This document shows, in pieces, positions 26,424 to 37,728 of a stretch of DNA of 64,000 nt. Positions within the stretch are counted from its first letter, which is position 1. Each line of letters begins with the position of its first letter. The stretch comes from Taiwanofungus camphoratus (lineage: Eukaryota > Basidiomycota > Agaricomycetes > Polyporales > Taiwanofungaceae), in contig CP021232.1 of NCBI GenBank assembly GCA_003999685.1, positions 620,001-684,000 of the forward strand, written 5' to 3'. Both the position numbers and the translations under genes were made by a program. The notes beneath the pieces are model-generated. The model had not been told where the DNA came from, ran no database searches, and was given only the letters and a program-made list of their open reading frames with translations.

Positions 26424-27326
26424 ATGTCCGCGAAGCCCGCTGTTCAGGAACGCGGAAGCTTCAACACGCATAGGCACAATTCTCAGAGGCACCGACCGGG
26501 GTCCTCCAGGTCGGCGCCAAGTTCATTTGAGACACGCGTTCACGTAACAAGGGAACAGGAGGAATGTATCAATGCTGCGTTATTGCTGCCGCACGGACAG
26601 TTGAGGCACCTAGTAGATCCACTCAGAACATCTCTCGTCATAACCAAGCATCGTGGATCAGAAAATTCTGTATTTCGACAGAGTATTTTCAATCAAGGGC
26701 TCTCCGCACAAGATCGCTTTCTTTTTGTCTCTAGTGATGTCGGAATCTGCAAACCAGAGGATCAGCTTCGTGATATTGAAGACATAACTAGGTGATCAAG
26801 GCTAGACAAGAAGTCCAAGAATGACATGAGAAGGTCAGCAATTATGCCTCACCCGATACGAGCCTGGATTGCGGATGACGCTCTTAGCTATCTGCAAGCG
26901 TCGGAGTCAATTGTCGGAAGTAAGTATCTTTGAAGTTGCCACCATGATTAGCCACCTGTAAGCTTGAGCAGGCACAATTCCTTGCGCCTCCTGAATTCCG
27001 ATTTGATGGACGAGCCTTTCAAGTCGACAACAGAACTCAGCTCAAATGCTCAAGCGCTCAAGAGGGCCGCATGCGTCCCACTTTGGTATAGTCGTCGAGA
27101 GAACACGAGAAGGTATGGAGAACGCGAGACGTCATTTGTGAGTCTTTGTCCACGTTCTAGACGTCCCTTCTTGCTTGTAGAAGAGAGTGAAGTTGACGAG
27201 GCTGAATTATCTGTATTAGCTGCGACTGCATGTTTCGGATATAAGCGTCCTGGAGGCAAAGCTTCAAGTATGAGCTGGGAGTCACTCATACACCGATCAG
27301 GGGAACATCCTGCATCTCATATTTAG
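26424..27326 (+). CDS. Hypothetical protein, at least two exons
   Basis: Not recognised. The first open stretch from ATG 26424 is polar (FNTHRHNSQRHRPGSSRSAP) and continues REQEECINAALLLPHGQLRH to a stop at 26795; a real exon may end earlier. A second piece starts near 26827 with IRAWIADDALSYLQASESIV and a GTAAGT donor near 26920. After an acceptor at about 26970 two frames are open: AQFLAPPEFRFDGRAFQVDN, and one ending in a 120-residue stretch with RRPFLLVEESEVDEAELSVL. Which frame is used is unclear. Splice-like signals support a gene; structure and function are open. Confidence 0.35.
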
Positions 27327-29356
27327 GCGGCACAGGATGCGCGGTTCAGACATTCATAATTATGCCCTGATCAGACTGTAGTTGCAATCGTGTAAATAAC
27401 GCGGAACCGAATTATGGAGCTCGATAATTGAAGCCTGTCAGGCTCTTCCCAACAATTTATCCCCGAAAGTAGATATTTTGCTAGTCCAGGGTGCGCACCT
27501 CGATAGCATGAGTATGTCCTCAAACGCCTTCAATAGACTGACTTGGTAATCGGGGCTCATTGTTTTTTTGCTTCCGTGTCAGGCAGGTACTTGAATTATG
27601 TTTCTCGACATTTATATAAGGACGGTTGCAATCAGAAAAATGAAGCAGTGCTGCATAAGGCCTGTGTAACTTGCACCGCAAGTAAACGCACAATCTCCTT
27701 GTAGTGGACCATCCAATGATCGCGGAACTGCACTTCGGTCTCTTATCAATTTCCCATTTTTGATCGAGAAAAGGTGATCGCGATAGCATTCTTACACCAC
27801 TTGGAAGGCGTCATTGTGTTTACGATCAGCGATCGCGTCCACTTTTGCCGGGACATCTGCACGCAACTTTTACAATCCATCCGTCATTCTTACATTCTGA
27901 TATATAGAGGAACCCTGGTTGTGATTCAGCCCCTCTCGTCTAAGCGGCGCTGCGCGCGGTCTCATCAAATTCTCATGCAGGTATCATGTAAGATACCGTA
28001 AGTAAAGCCGATTCTAGCATCACGTTCTCGGCCATCTTGGTGAACTGGCCGAGTCTCCAGATTCCATGAATGAATGGGTATGTATAGACTAGTCACGACA
28101 ACTGGTTGCTTGTTCAAGAGGTAAGCAGGAAAGTGACGGTGACAGACGTGCACGCCACTGAGGCTTAGCTTCATGTAATGGATTTCTGGTTTGTTCGTGG
28201 GATTTGAGGGTTTGATTCCCATGGAAAATACGTTATTTCTGACGCAATGGGGTAAGGCGTGTGTTATGATGGATATTCCCAAAGTTGAGGCTTATGTCAC
28301 TGCAGAAATGACTCCATCCTGTCTGATGAACGACTGGGGACGCACCTTTAGAGTCTACATTTATACTCGGCCATGATGATGCAGATCTGGCTTGTGGTCA
28401 GCAATAATAGACCAGAATAGCCCGTTCAGCGAGTGACTCGTCGAATCGCATCTTTCATGTGCTGCCGTCAGATGGCATGTGGCAGTCAGAAAGCTTCCTA
28501 ACGTGGTTGGTTCCTGTATTGCCAATTGACACAGGTGCAGATGCTGGCATGCAGCCGCCATGACAATTATTCGGTTCATTCCATGCTGATTGTCTGTCTG
28601 TGTCAAGATGCCGCGGGCCCTGCCACTTGGTGGCCCAGAATGGGGGATTATGATCCAATCATGCAGCTGCAACGTCCAAGGGCAAGGTGTCGTAAATCGT
28701 ATCACCGCTGGCCATTACAAATCTTCCACGATGGTCCGCAGATGATTGTGGAGAAAGCCGAGTGGAGTTGAGGCGTCTATGCACACCCAGACCTGCGATA
28801 TCGCAGTGGGACGTGGTAGTGTGCCCTCACATCACTGGCCTCGTGAGGCTGCCGCAAAGACCGTCGCGAGCCCGCACATTTACTTGGACTGAATCAGGAA
28901 GACCTGCAGCCGGCAGAATCGGCCGCAACATCTTCTCCCTACGCGAATAATGAAAAGATCCCAAGATTCGACAAAGCGACTGGGCGAATTTCTGCAAAAA
29001 TCCCACTGAGCGAGATGCTGGAAGATAAACAGAGACTCGCGGTAGATTCACACAGTGTGTTGAAAGGGCGATACTTTTAGTTCCTGGTCCCGAGCGTCAG
29101 CCGAGGGGAACCAGGGGGAGCCAGACCGAGTAAGGATCCAGATGAGCGGAGTGCCAGAGGTCTGTGGCGGCGCTGTCTGAAGTACGTTCAGAAACGGAAA
29201 TTGGCTGGCAGCCTCCTCATATTCCTCCTCCCGCATCCTCTCCCTCTCGCCCTATCCCCTGCCTTTTTCCTTGTTGCGCTTCACTTTAAGCAGCGCGTTA
29301 TAGCACCCAAAACCCTATAGGAAAGAGGAACGGACGTGGGCCCACGATCGGGTAAT
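27327..29356. other. 2-kb stretch without a recognisable gene
   Basis: Only short scattered ORFs without conserved motifs on either strand. No tRNA or array is visible. The right end must contain the promoter and 5' UTR of the large Zn2Cys6 gene. Confidence 0.5.
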
Positions 29357-32300
29357 ATGGACAGTACACCGGGGCTTGACAGTGATACCCCGCACGCCCC
29401 ATCCCGCTCCGCGTCGACCATGATGCCCTACGGCCACTCTTCCGCTTCATCCTCTGGCCAGCGCCAGCAAAGCTCAGAGCAGACAACACATCATCAGGGA
29501 CAGGGCCAGACGTCTGGGCCGCCCAAGTTCTCCAATGGGCCGTACGTGTGCCGCCGGTTTCGCGTCAAAGCGCACACTGAATCTGTTCTTTTTGCTTTGT
29601 TCGTGCAACAGACATATTCGCTCCCGTATTACGGTCGTGTGTGCAGAGGTGAGCTGTGACTGCCATCGTATCTCGCTAGTCCATTCTCTTGCACTGCTGC
29701 CTTTATTCTACACTCGCTCGCCTGCACGCCAGTGCATGTAGCGTTCTGGCAGACTCCGATTACAGTTCAAGCAGTGAAAGGTGCCCAAGGGGGTCGTTTA
29801 TGCGATCGGCTAACTGGTCAAGGGCTTGAATTGCCTTATTGATCGAGGCTATGAGCTTGCGGGAGCGTCATTTATCTGACTGTGCTCCGATTCACCCATC
29901 CGTGCCTCCTCCCTTGTGCACTTTTTCGGTTCAATTTTGATAATCCCGCTCCCTGTTCTTATACACTCCTTTAGTGCAAGCGTCTCAAACTGAAGTGCGA
30001 CCGCCGCACACCCTGCAGCTCGTGCCTTAAACGAGATACGGTTCAACGTTGTGTGTATTCGCAGGCGGCGGCGGAAAAGATGTTTGTGATGCGTCACTTG
30101 CCTGCTTGGATCTACTGACTCTAGTGGTATCATAGCGATGTGCAGTCTCTCCACAACCGAATCATCGTCCTCGAAACTGCCATCGCGCAACTCACATCAG
30201 CGTCACCCTCAGCGACAATCTCATCTGTGCTGAGCAGTCTGCCGCCTTTTAAAGCCCCATTCACCTCGTCGTCTATGTCTTTGCCAAATATTGTGGGAGC
30301 CCGTGGACACTCGGCTGGCTCTGCAGGTTATAACATGCTGGGAAGCATGCCCAGTAATGACCGTGCGCTTCTCGCGATCGGCGCATCTGGAAGTTCAGTG
30401 GTGATAAGCTTGGAAGACGTAGCCAGCATCTGGCTCGGTGAGCTCGACGATTTCAACCATCACTCGGGTCCGTCAACAAACCCAGACACTAGCGCGAGCC
30501 CGACAAGACAATCGGGTGCCGCAAGAGTGAAATTAGAGCCAACACCGGTGCTGATGCCCCCTGCTTCTCCACTGTACTCGACGTCTAGGAGCTCCGTTCA
30601 CACCGGGCGTGCGCATTCGGCGGCGTTTGTGCCGCCTATACCTTATGAGGCCTTTATGCCTTTGCCTTCTGCTCCTAGCACGCATGTCTCGACGCCCGCG
30701 AATCCCTATCCCCCACCACCTCCCCAGACGAACCTTACTGAGCCTCCACAGGTGACGCCAGCCCTTCTCACTCACCTCCCGCCGGCAAATGTACGCGGAC
30801 GCTACATGAAGGCGCTCCGCGAGACGATGCTGCTCCACCCGTGCTTCAACGTGCAGCACTTCGAGAAGCGGGTGGAGGCGATGATCGGCTGGGGCAGCGC
30901 AGGGATGTCTGCTCCCGGATCTTCTTTCGATTTCTCTGATCCGAGTGCCATTCCAGCTGCGGGAGGCGTGTCGGGGTCGGGCAGCGGCAGCCGGAGCATG
31001 GAGGAGCTCGCACGGGACCTGTTTTTCGGGACGCCCGCGGCGAATAGCAAGAGCGCGAAGGCGAAGGCGAACGGGAAGGAGCAGGGGCGCACGCAGCAGC
31101 CGTCCGGCTCCCCCAAGCCCACGCTCAGCTTCTTCGCCGCGACGTGTGCGGCGTTCGCTCTGGGAGGCCTTGTGGCGAGAGCCAACGACGGTGAGGGCGC
31201 CGGTGTGGCGGCTGACCCGTCCTCGAGTTCTGCGTCCCACCCTCCTTCGGCAGCCGATGCTGCGGACGTGGACCCAGACAGCCAGAGGTGTCTTCCAGGG
31301 GCCCTGTATGCTCTTTCTGATCAGGCGCTCTCACTGTTCGAGAAGACGTCGTTGTATGACCTCGACTCGGTCATTGCGATGATACTCCAGGTCCTGTATC
31401 ATTTACACGACGGTCAGATGAGTGTCGCGCAGGGTGTCTTTCCTTTGGTGGGTGCTCTAATTTTGCACATATCCGCTGATCGGTCTCCCCGAGTCCCGGG
31501 ATCCTGTGTTGATTGATACTTGACTATTATCTTATACCTTGCAGGTCGGGAAGATGATTAATGTCGCACGCATGATGGGTCTTGCTATCGACCCGGATGA
31601 ATTTCCAGGCACTTACAGTCTCTTTGAGGCTGAGACGAGGCGGAGGATATGGTGGGACGTTTTTTATTACGATCTGTGAGTCCAACTTTCTCTTTCGGCA
31701 CCCAGTGTCTCACCAGAGTATGTCCCAGGTTCATTTCTGATTGCATGGGACACCCTCCGCTCATACCGGATAATTCATTTACCACACGTTTACCTGCGAA
31801 TGTCGACGAAGACCAGTTCACGCCTTCTTCTACCACGTTACCGGCCGCCCCTGGTGAAGAAGAAAGCGAGAAAGGGACTGCGTATTTCGTTCTGAAGTGC
31901 AGGTGAGAACGGTTTCCTCTCGGCGCTTCTCGAGACACGCTGATGGGAATGCGGATGCTCCAGACTTGCTCAGCTCGTCAAGAACGTAAAGAAGCAAACC
32001 TTCAAGGACCCTGTCGCAGAAGATTCCACAGAGCTCTCGATCGACCAGGCGGCCGCCTTCGAAGCTGAGGTCACAACCTTCCTGTCTGAACTTTCGCCGG
32101 CGTTCCGTCTGGAGCTTAATCGTGATTGGTCGGAGACATCTGGTGCTCCTTCTGCATTATCCTTCTTGACCGCCCAGAAATGCGAGCTTGTCATCCTCGC
32201 AAATCGGCTCATCCTCAAACTTTATCTCCCCTTCCTCAAAGACGCCAGTGCCACTCCCACCTCAAACAAACCTTCTCACCAAGCTGTGTTGGGATCCATC

Positions 32301-33716
32301 AACGCTGCACACCATATCATCTACGCCTCTCGTATCCTGCACTCCGTTTGGCGACACACGCGACCGGCAGCATTTGACTTCTACGACTTTGGGCGGACAC
32401 TTTTCGACGCCGCTGTGGTTTGTGCGCACGCTGTGATACAACAACCGACGACCATGGTAGCTGCGGAGGCGATGAAAGATGTGGGGTGCGCTTTAGACGT
32501 TATGCGAGAGTTGGGTGTTTCGAAAGCTGGCGTGGAAGGTGTGCGTGGGGAGGGCAACCGGAGCGAGGCGATTCGGATCGTCGATATGATGAAGAGGAAG
32601 GCCGAGGCTGCACGAAGTGCCAACTCTGGAGGAAGTGTCACAGCGGGAACGAAGAGGAAGCGGTCACCACTGGGCGACGATGGATTATCTTCGGGATTTC
32701 AGCTACCGTTTGTGGGTGCTGCTGTAGCTTCCGCGAAGACAGGCTCCACACGTTCCATTCTGCCATCCTTCAAGTCATCCAATGCTCTTACCAAAGAGAC
32801 GTCAAGGTATGATCCAAAGTCCAAGAATGATGCTAAAAGGCAGGCCAAGGAGAAGGATAAGGAGAAAGACAAGAGTACCAAATATCCATCCATCGGCATA
32901 CGTGTGCGGCCAGGTCAAGTGCACCCCTCTTCTCGTCAGCGTGCTTGCTCAACGTCCAGCACCACACCCTCCCTTACAACTCCCGTTGGACGCGTCAATC
33001 CTCCCACACCCGGAGTAGGGCCTTCCTCGTCAGCTCATGGACAACCAATTCAATCACGTCCGGCGGCGCAAGACTCCCCCAGCGTTGGTGCATACGATCA
33101 CTACTCCTCGTCGCGGCCATCGACGCACCACGGCCCTCTTCAAGAGTCAATGCAGCACGACGACTATCCTATGCCATATAGTGCAAACGACGACTCAGGT
33201 ATGGTCGATAGACGGAGATACAGCTCGCAGTCGTACGCGGATTCTCCTCAAGCAGCCTCTTTGTTCGACCAAGCATCTTTATCTCAGCCCAGCCCAGCCA
33301 CTTACAGTACTGGACCTACACCGCCGAACTATTACCTCGCTTATGCCCCTCCCTCTGGTCCGCCACCGCCATCAAGTTACGAGAACGCCACCATGGGTCA
33401 CCCACAAAGCGCCGCTATGGCAGGACTTACGGCCCCCACACCAATCGATACGTCAAGCTCTGGTGGTTTGAATCCTCCGATAGCCAACATCCCCCACGAT
33501 CTGCAGTACTCTGCCCACGAGAAGCCTCATCCATCATCGTATGGTTCGCATATGAGCAAACCTTCTGACCACACTCGACAGATGACTCACGAATACCAAC
33601 CTCCATCGACCGCTCAGTCACTGCCCATGCCTAGTTCTCACGCGCAAGGCTGGCCCCAGGCCGATCCGAACCAAGGCGGCGAAATGTGGAGCGATTACAA
33701 GTTCTATGCGGGATGA
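29357..33716 (+). CDS. Zn2Cys6 transcription factor with fungal-specific regulatory domain
   Basis: ATG 29357 (MDSTPGLDSDTPHAPSRSAS). A polar leader ends SNGP. The spliced exons then give HIRSRITVVCAECKRLKLKC, followed by DRRTPCSSCLKRDTVQRC: the six cysteines of a Zn2Cys6 cluster. The cluster is split by an intron after VVCAE (GTGAGC near 29648). A linker follows with SLHNRIIVLETAIAQL, a probable dimerisation helix. The fungal_trans domain region includes GLVARAND, VGKMINVARMMGLAID, SLFEAETRRRIWWDVFYYDL and AAHHIIYASRILHSVW. The C-terminal third is low-complexity, with KRKRSP and Ser/Pro/Gln-rich sequence, ending YKFYAG at 33716. The total is about 1,100 residues. This is the architecture of many carbon- or nutrient-responsive fungal regulators; the pathway is not identifiable. 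Confidence 0.88.
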
Positions 33717-34444
33717 ACATAACGTCCTCCCGTACGACCGAATCTGTTCTATCATTATTATCCGTTGTAAATAGCGATGTCGGTTTCCCTTCCTCCGCCA
33801 TATGTCCTTATATTTCTCTAGCATCTACATGTAAGGATTCTTTTGACCGGTTTGTTTTGCTTTCTTCCCGTCGTGGACTTGCTTGTCGAGTCGCACACGT
33901 TTGTTTGTTTAGTTGCACAGCACACGCTAGTCTACCCCAGGTCTGGGCTTTGTTCTCTGCTCTTCAGTGTTCACCATTCCAACTATTTCTCGACCCCATC
34001 GCTGTCCTATCTTATTGCAACCTCTACTATGTTCTACCCTATATACTGTCGCTCTATGGAGACCCAACCCCTCTGTATCCGTATACGCGTCCTATAGACC
34101 ATTCTGGAGACCGGGAGTACCTCGTCAGCGACGAGCTGAGGAAAGCGTGCTCGAGACTGAATTTTTGCCTCAGTCACAGGTTGAGGATTGCGACGAGGCG
34201 ACATCGGAAAGTTGACGAGGACTAACGATGAGCACTTGCCCCATAAATTTGGAGACTATTTTAGCCTCATGGACCCGTTGAGTTTCCAGACCTGCAGGCT
34301 GCAATCTGGCGCTGGAGACGAAAAACGCCTAGAAAAGGTAACTCTCGTGGTTTATGGTATTTGACCACGTGCCTTCGGCGCTTCAGCTTTTAGCGGCTTT
34401 GAAGCACTTTATAGCCCAAACCGCTCCTTGACTCTCGCAACCAC
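33717..34444. other. Intergenic; CACGTG at 34366-34371
   Basis: The 3' flank of the Zn2Cys6 gene and upstream region of the RnpA-like gene. A short ORF from ATG 34264 (MDPLSFQTCRLQSG) ending in a GTAACT donor could be an upstream exon. The E-box 73 nt before ATG 34445, a spacing seen at other genes in this window, favours the later start. Confidence 0.4.
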
Positions 34445-35965
34445 ATGCAGAAATGTCGTGAGCTCAGTAGATTACCCAAGGCTACGGCCATCAAGTCTCT
34501 CAATGTGAGCCATTGATCAATTTTTCTGTTCCAAATTCTGACCGCTAATTGTGTACCCAACGTCAGTTTAAGCGCACCACCCCAGGTGCCCTCGGGCCAA
34601 TCCTCGGAGACCTTACTGGGCTTACTGTCGGCCCATTAGATGGTACTCATCCGGCGGCCAAGCTCCGCAAGCCAGCACTGTTTCGCGCTGCTCCTTATGC
34701 CCAAGCACCGGGCTTCATTCTTCGCGTGTTTCCTCAGGCGGTTCTGCACAGATTGCGTTATCCAAGACCGGTTCCTCCGTTTATCTCCGCGCCTGTACGA
34801 GGCCCTGGAGCACCGAGGGTCAACGTGTCGCTTCTGAAAGTTGTCGGAGCCAAGGTATCGAGGTCAGCTGTAGTGCGATCCAAGATCGGCTCCAAGATCA
34901 AGACAGCTTTCTCGATGATCGTATCGCGTGGGGCTGATGTTGAGAAAGACATGAGGGGAAAAGATCGCATCGTTTTTAGAGAAGAAGACGTCAGCGGCGA
35001 CAAATGGATACTGCCTGGTGCGTCAACATGTACTGCTACTGCTACAAATTAAAATACTCCTCCGAATGGTACTTAGACTGGACCTATCTGGCGATGCCAA
35101 CGTTGGAAATCTACCGAATGCCCTACCAGGTGCTCATTCCGGCCCTGCGCAATGCTCTAATTGCGATCAAGCGCAGAGCGCAAGGCCTGGAAGCTAAAGA
35201 ATGGAGTCGTCCTCAAGACCAACCTGGAGCATCCCAGATTCCAACCTCACAGGGCAGTGATTATCAGCCATACGCACTTTCACAGCGGGACGAAAAACCT
35301 GCGTCTGCTGTTGAAGGACCGCGGCAACCATACGGACACGCCGTACCCCGCGGAAATCGCTCAATTCCTCAGAGCCGTTTGGAGGCTGATGACATATGGG
35401 AGTCATTATTGGATGCCGATGGCACGCTGGATTATAATGTAGTCCAAGATGCCCAGTCACAGGCAGCTGTCAGAAATTCGACCAAGGAGAAGAATGCAAT
35501 GCCCTCTCAATTTTCCACTTCATCACCAGATGATTCGCTTTTAGAGTGGGGCACTTTTCTCAGCGAAGAGCCTTCCACATCGTGGTCTGAACCATCCGAC
35601 TCGGATGCTTACGGCGGGCCAGAGGTCAGACTTACTCTTTCGATCACGTTTACTTCTCTCATCGTCCGCGAACTGAATAGCATCACTCTCTCGTAATGCA
35701 GAGCTCTGCGAAGACGAAACCTGCGCCCAAAATCCACTTCCCATCTCAATCCAATCATGGTCCTAAATCCCCGAACACCTTCGCACGATACGCATCACCT
35801 GCGTCTTCCAACTCCGCTGCGGGTGCTCGAGGCCTTCGACGTTCAGATTCGAGCGAAACTCCGAAAAGCGCATCTGACTCTGCCCCACGCATCAAATCCA
35901 ACTTGTTCCGCGCAAGGCCGTTAGTAAAACTGGACTCGAGTACACATCTCAGGCTAAAGAAATGA
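34445..35965 (+). CDS. RnpA-like protein (bacterial RNase P protein fold), probably mitochondrial
   Basis: ATG 34445 starts MQKCRELSRLPKATAIKSLN, basic with no acidic residue after position 5, compatible with mitochondrial import. An intron follows. The next exon reads FKRTTPGALGPILGDLTG, then GFILRVFPQAVLHRLRYP and the key block VGAKVSRSAVVRSKIGSKIK. This lines up with the bacterial RnpA RNR motif (AVVRNRIKRRLRE type). After WILP and an intron (GTGCGT to TTAG, about 35018-35077), DWTYLAMPTLEIYRMPYQVL plus ALRNAL matches the RnpA C-terminal strand-helix (DLVVIARP...L...LRRAL). A disordered tail of about 190 residues, absent from bacterial proteins, ends with KTKPAPKIHF and RIKSNLFRARPL at 35965 after one more intron. 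If the fold is right, it would act in mitochondrial tRNA 5' processing; that is inference. Confidence 0.6.
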
Positions 35966-36193
35966 GGAAACACGTACTAGGTTGAGATAAATCGACGAGT
36001 GAGCCAAATGTTTGTAACCACTGGGATAGAAAGGAGATCCTCAAAGATGACACCGAGCCTCACTTGTACCTGCCGATAACGGAGAGGTGTTTGCGTTTGC
36101 ACTCGCTACAGCAGTAGGGGTAGTATGCTTACTTTTCTATTGAAGCTGCGCAAGAAATTTATATTAATAGAATAACAAAGCCGATTGGATATG

Positions 36194-36286
36194 GCATTAA
36201 TGGGGTAGTGGTAACCTGGGTCGTTGCCATTGTCTGGTTCACTAGTCACATTCGACCCGCGGGGGGTTCGATTCCCCCTTAATGCA
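36194..36286 (+). tRNA. tRNA-Gly (GCC) with 22-nt intron
   Basis: Acceptor GCATTAA (36194-36200) pairs with TTAATGC (36279-36285). The D arm is GGGT/ACCT. The anticodon stem GGTCG/CGACC encloses the loop TTGCCA plus an intron of about 22 nt after position 37. The T arm is GGGGG-TTCGATT-CCCCC. Anticodon GCC reads glycine codons GGC and GGT. The mature sequence is nearly identical to the copy at 44984-45077. Confidence 0.9.
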
Positions 36287-36722
36287 ATGAATGTTTTTTC
36301 TTTTTTCTCCACAATTTGGAAGCATAGCCGCGAGATTGATAGTATCATATCGGTTAGCAAGCATGACGTGCTTCGGACGCCTTCCTACAGAATTGTTGCA
36401 ATCCGATAGAACACTTGCTGCACCGACTTGTTGTGGTATCATTTTGCGACAAGGTAACATTAAAGAAGACATTTTCTACGATACAGACACAAACAGCGCC
36501 ATGATAGAGGCATAAGCACCTAAGGATACAAAGGCAGGCAATACAACGGGGTATGCGGCGAACAGAGACGTGGAACCAGTATCGGAACAAGATGCGAAGC
36601 AGAGATGTGAAAAATTACGACAGTTCAGATGCAGAGGAGGCGAAGTGGAAATGTCCCATCCAAATGATATGTAAGTGTAGTTGTAGTTGCAATGTGTTTC
36701 CGCGAGACCAACTGCTCACAAC
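36287..36722. other. Intergenic, no gene recognised
   Basis: Between the tRNA-Gly and the CLP1 stop. A run of T after the tRNA (near 36296) may serve as the RNA polymerase III terminator. Confidence 0.45.
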
Positions 36723-37728
36723 TCATGCGCGCTCGCGTTCTGCGACTCGTGTAAGCGCGGCAAGCACGATCTCCCACGCGACGTCCATGACACCCCATAG
36801 CTCCGCTTCGAACACACCGAGCGCACACACGTTCCGCCATAGGCCATTGACCACCTTCGCGTGGCCCATCAGCCCACCCAGAGCGCCTTGCGGCCCAGCG
36901 TGAGCCACTGCGTTGCCTGCGAGCATCTGCGCGAGGCGCAGCAGGCCCTCCGAGGTGAATTGCGAAATGAAGACGGACTTGCCGTTTGGAGCAGACGAGC
37001 CTGCCGCGGGCGCCTGCGGGATGGCGGATGCGAGGGAGGGCAGGAGGGACGCGAGCAGCGTGTCGGGGCGCTTCGTGTGCAGGTACGCGTGCAGCAGCGG
37101 GAATGTCTCCGCGCTCGGCACGGACAAGGGGACGATCGGCAGAGACACCGTCGCCGTGCGGTTGCTCGGCCGCGAGCGCGGCAGCGGAGGAAGGAGCGTA
37201 CAATGCGCCGCGAGCACAAGCGCGTGTGTTGCGTACAGCGGGACCGTCGCCGTAGGCGACGACTGGGCGATGAACGAAGCCGCCGTCGGCGTGTTCGGCG
37301 CGGAGGGCGAGCCTCTCGACGACGATACGGCGAGAATGTGTGTGGGGAAGGCGGATGAGCTCGGCGCGTTCGGCGTCGGTCGCAAGGGAGCGTCGATTGA
37401 CGGCGGTAGGCGTGCGCGGGGCAGCGAGCCCGGGATAGTCAGCAGCGACAAAGCTGCGAGCATTCTAGGACAAAGTCAGCACTGCGCGGCCGAGCGGAAA
37501 GCGGAATGAGACGCACTGATTAGCTTGGCCCGCCAAGTGTTTTCTGATGTATTCGATAGGTACGTCCGCCAGACCCGGTTCGAGCGCGACAAGTGTCTCA
37601 CGCGACACCTCTGTAGGCGTCGGTCTGGCCAAATTCCGCGGCAGCTGCACGCTCGGCGGCACCTGCGTAGCGTGGTGGTGGGACATGGGAAGGGAGAGGG
37701 CCTCTGGACGCGACGCGACTTGGAACAT
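36723..37728 (-). CDS. clp1: Clp1 (clampless)-like sexual development protein
   Basis: Exon 1 (37728 to about 37516) encodes MFQVASRPEALSLPMSHHHA and ends with GLADVPIEYIRKHLAGQANQ. A GTGCGT-TAG intron of about 50 nt leads to MLAALSLLT. Exon 2 then has FPTHILAVSSSRG, TVPLYATHALVLAAHCTLLP, LPIVPLSVPSAETFPLLHAY and TKRPDTLLASLLPSL, and ends LTRVAERERA at 36723. The order (EYIRKxL, FPTHxLAV, PxHxLVLAAHC, FPLLxxxLxTKR) is that of Clp1, a basidiomycete-specific protein needed for clamp formation or dikaryon proliferation downstream of the A/b mating-type genes in Coprinopsis and Ustilago. No mating-type homeodomain genes are in the window. Several GC-rich ORFs on the opposite strand are shadows. 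Confidence 0.8.

Noticed and set aside
30533-31240. 235-residue minus-strand ORF
   Set aside because: Arg-rich shadow of the Zn2Cys6 regulator's Ser/Pro-rich linker.
33686-34225. 179-residue plus-strand ORF after the Zn2Cys6 gene
   Set aside because: It begins upstream of the stop of the preceding gene in another frame, has no motif, and reads like 3' UTR.
34264-34338. Upstream exon for the RnpA-like gene
   Set aside because: Possible (ATG followed by a GT donor), but the CACGTG spacing and the basic N-terminus favour ATG 34445. Kept only as an alternative.
36861-37509. Several Arg-rich or Gly-rich plus-strand ORFs
   Set aside because: Antisense to the GC-rich CLP1 exon. CLP1 has family motifs and clean splice sites.
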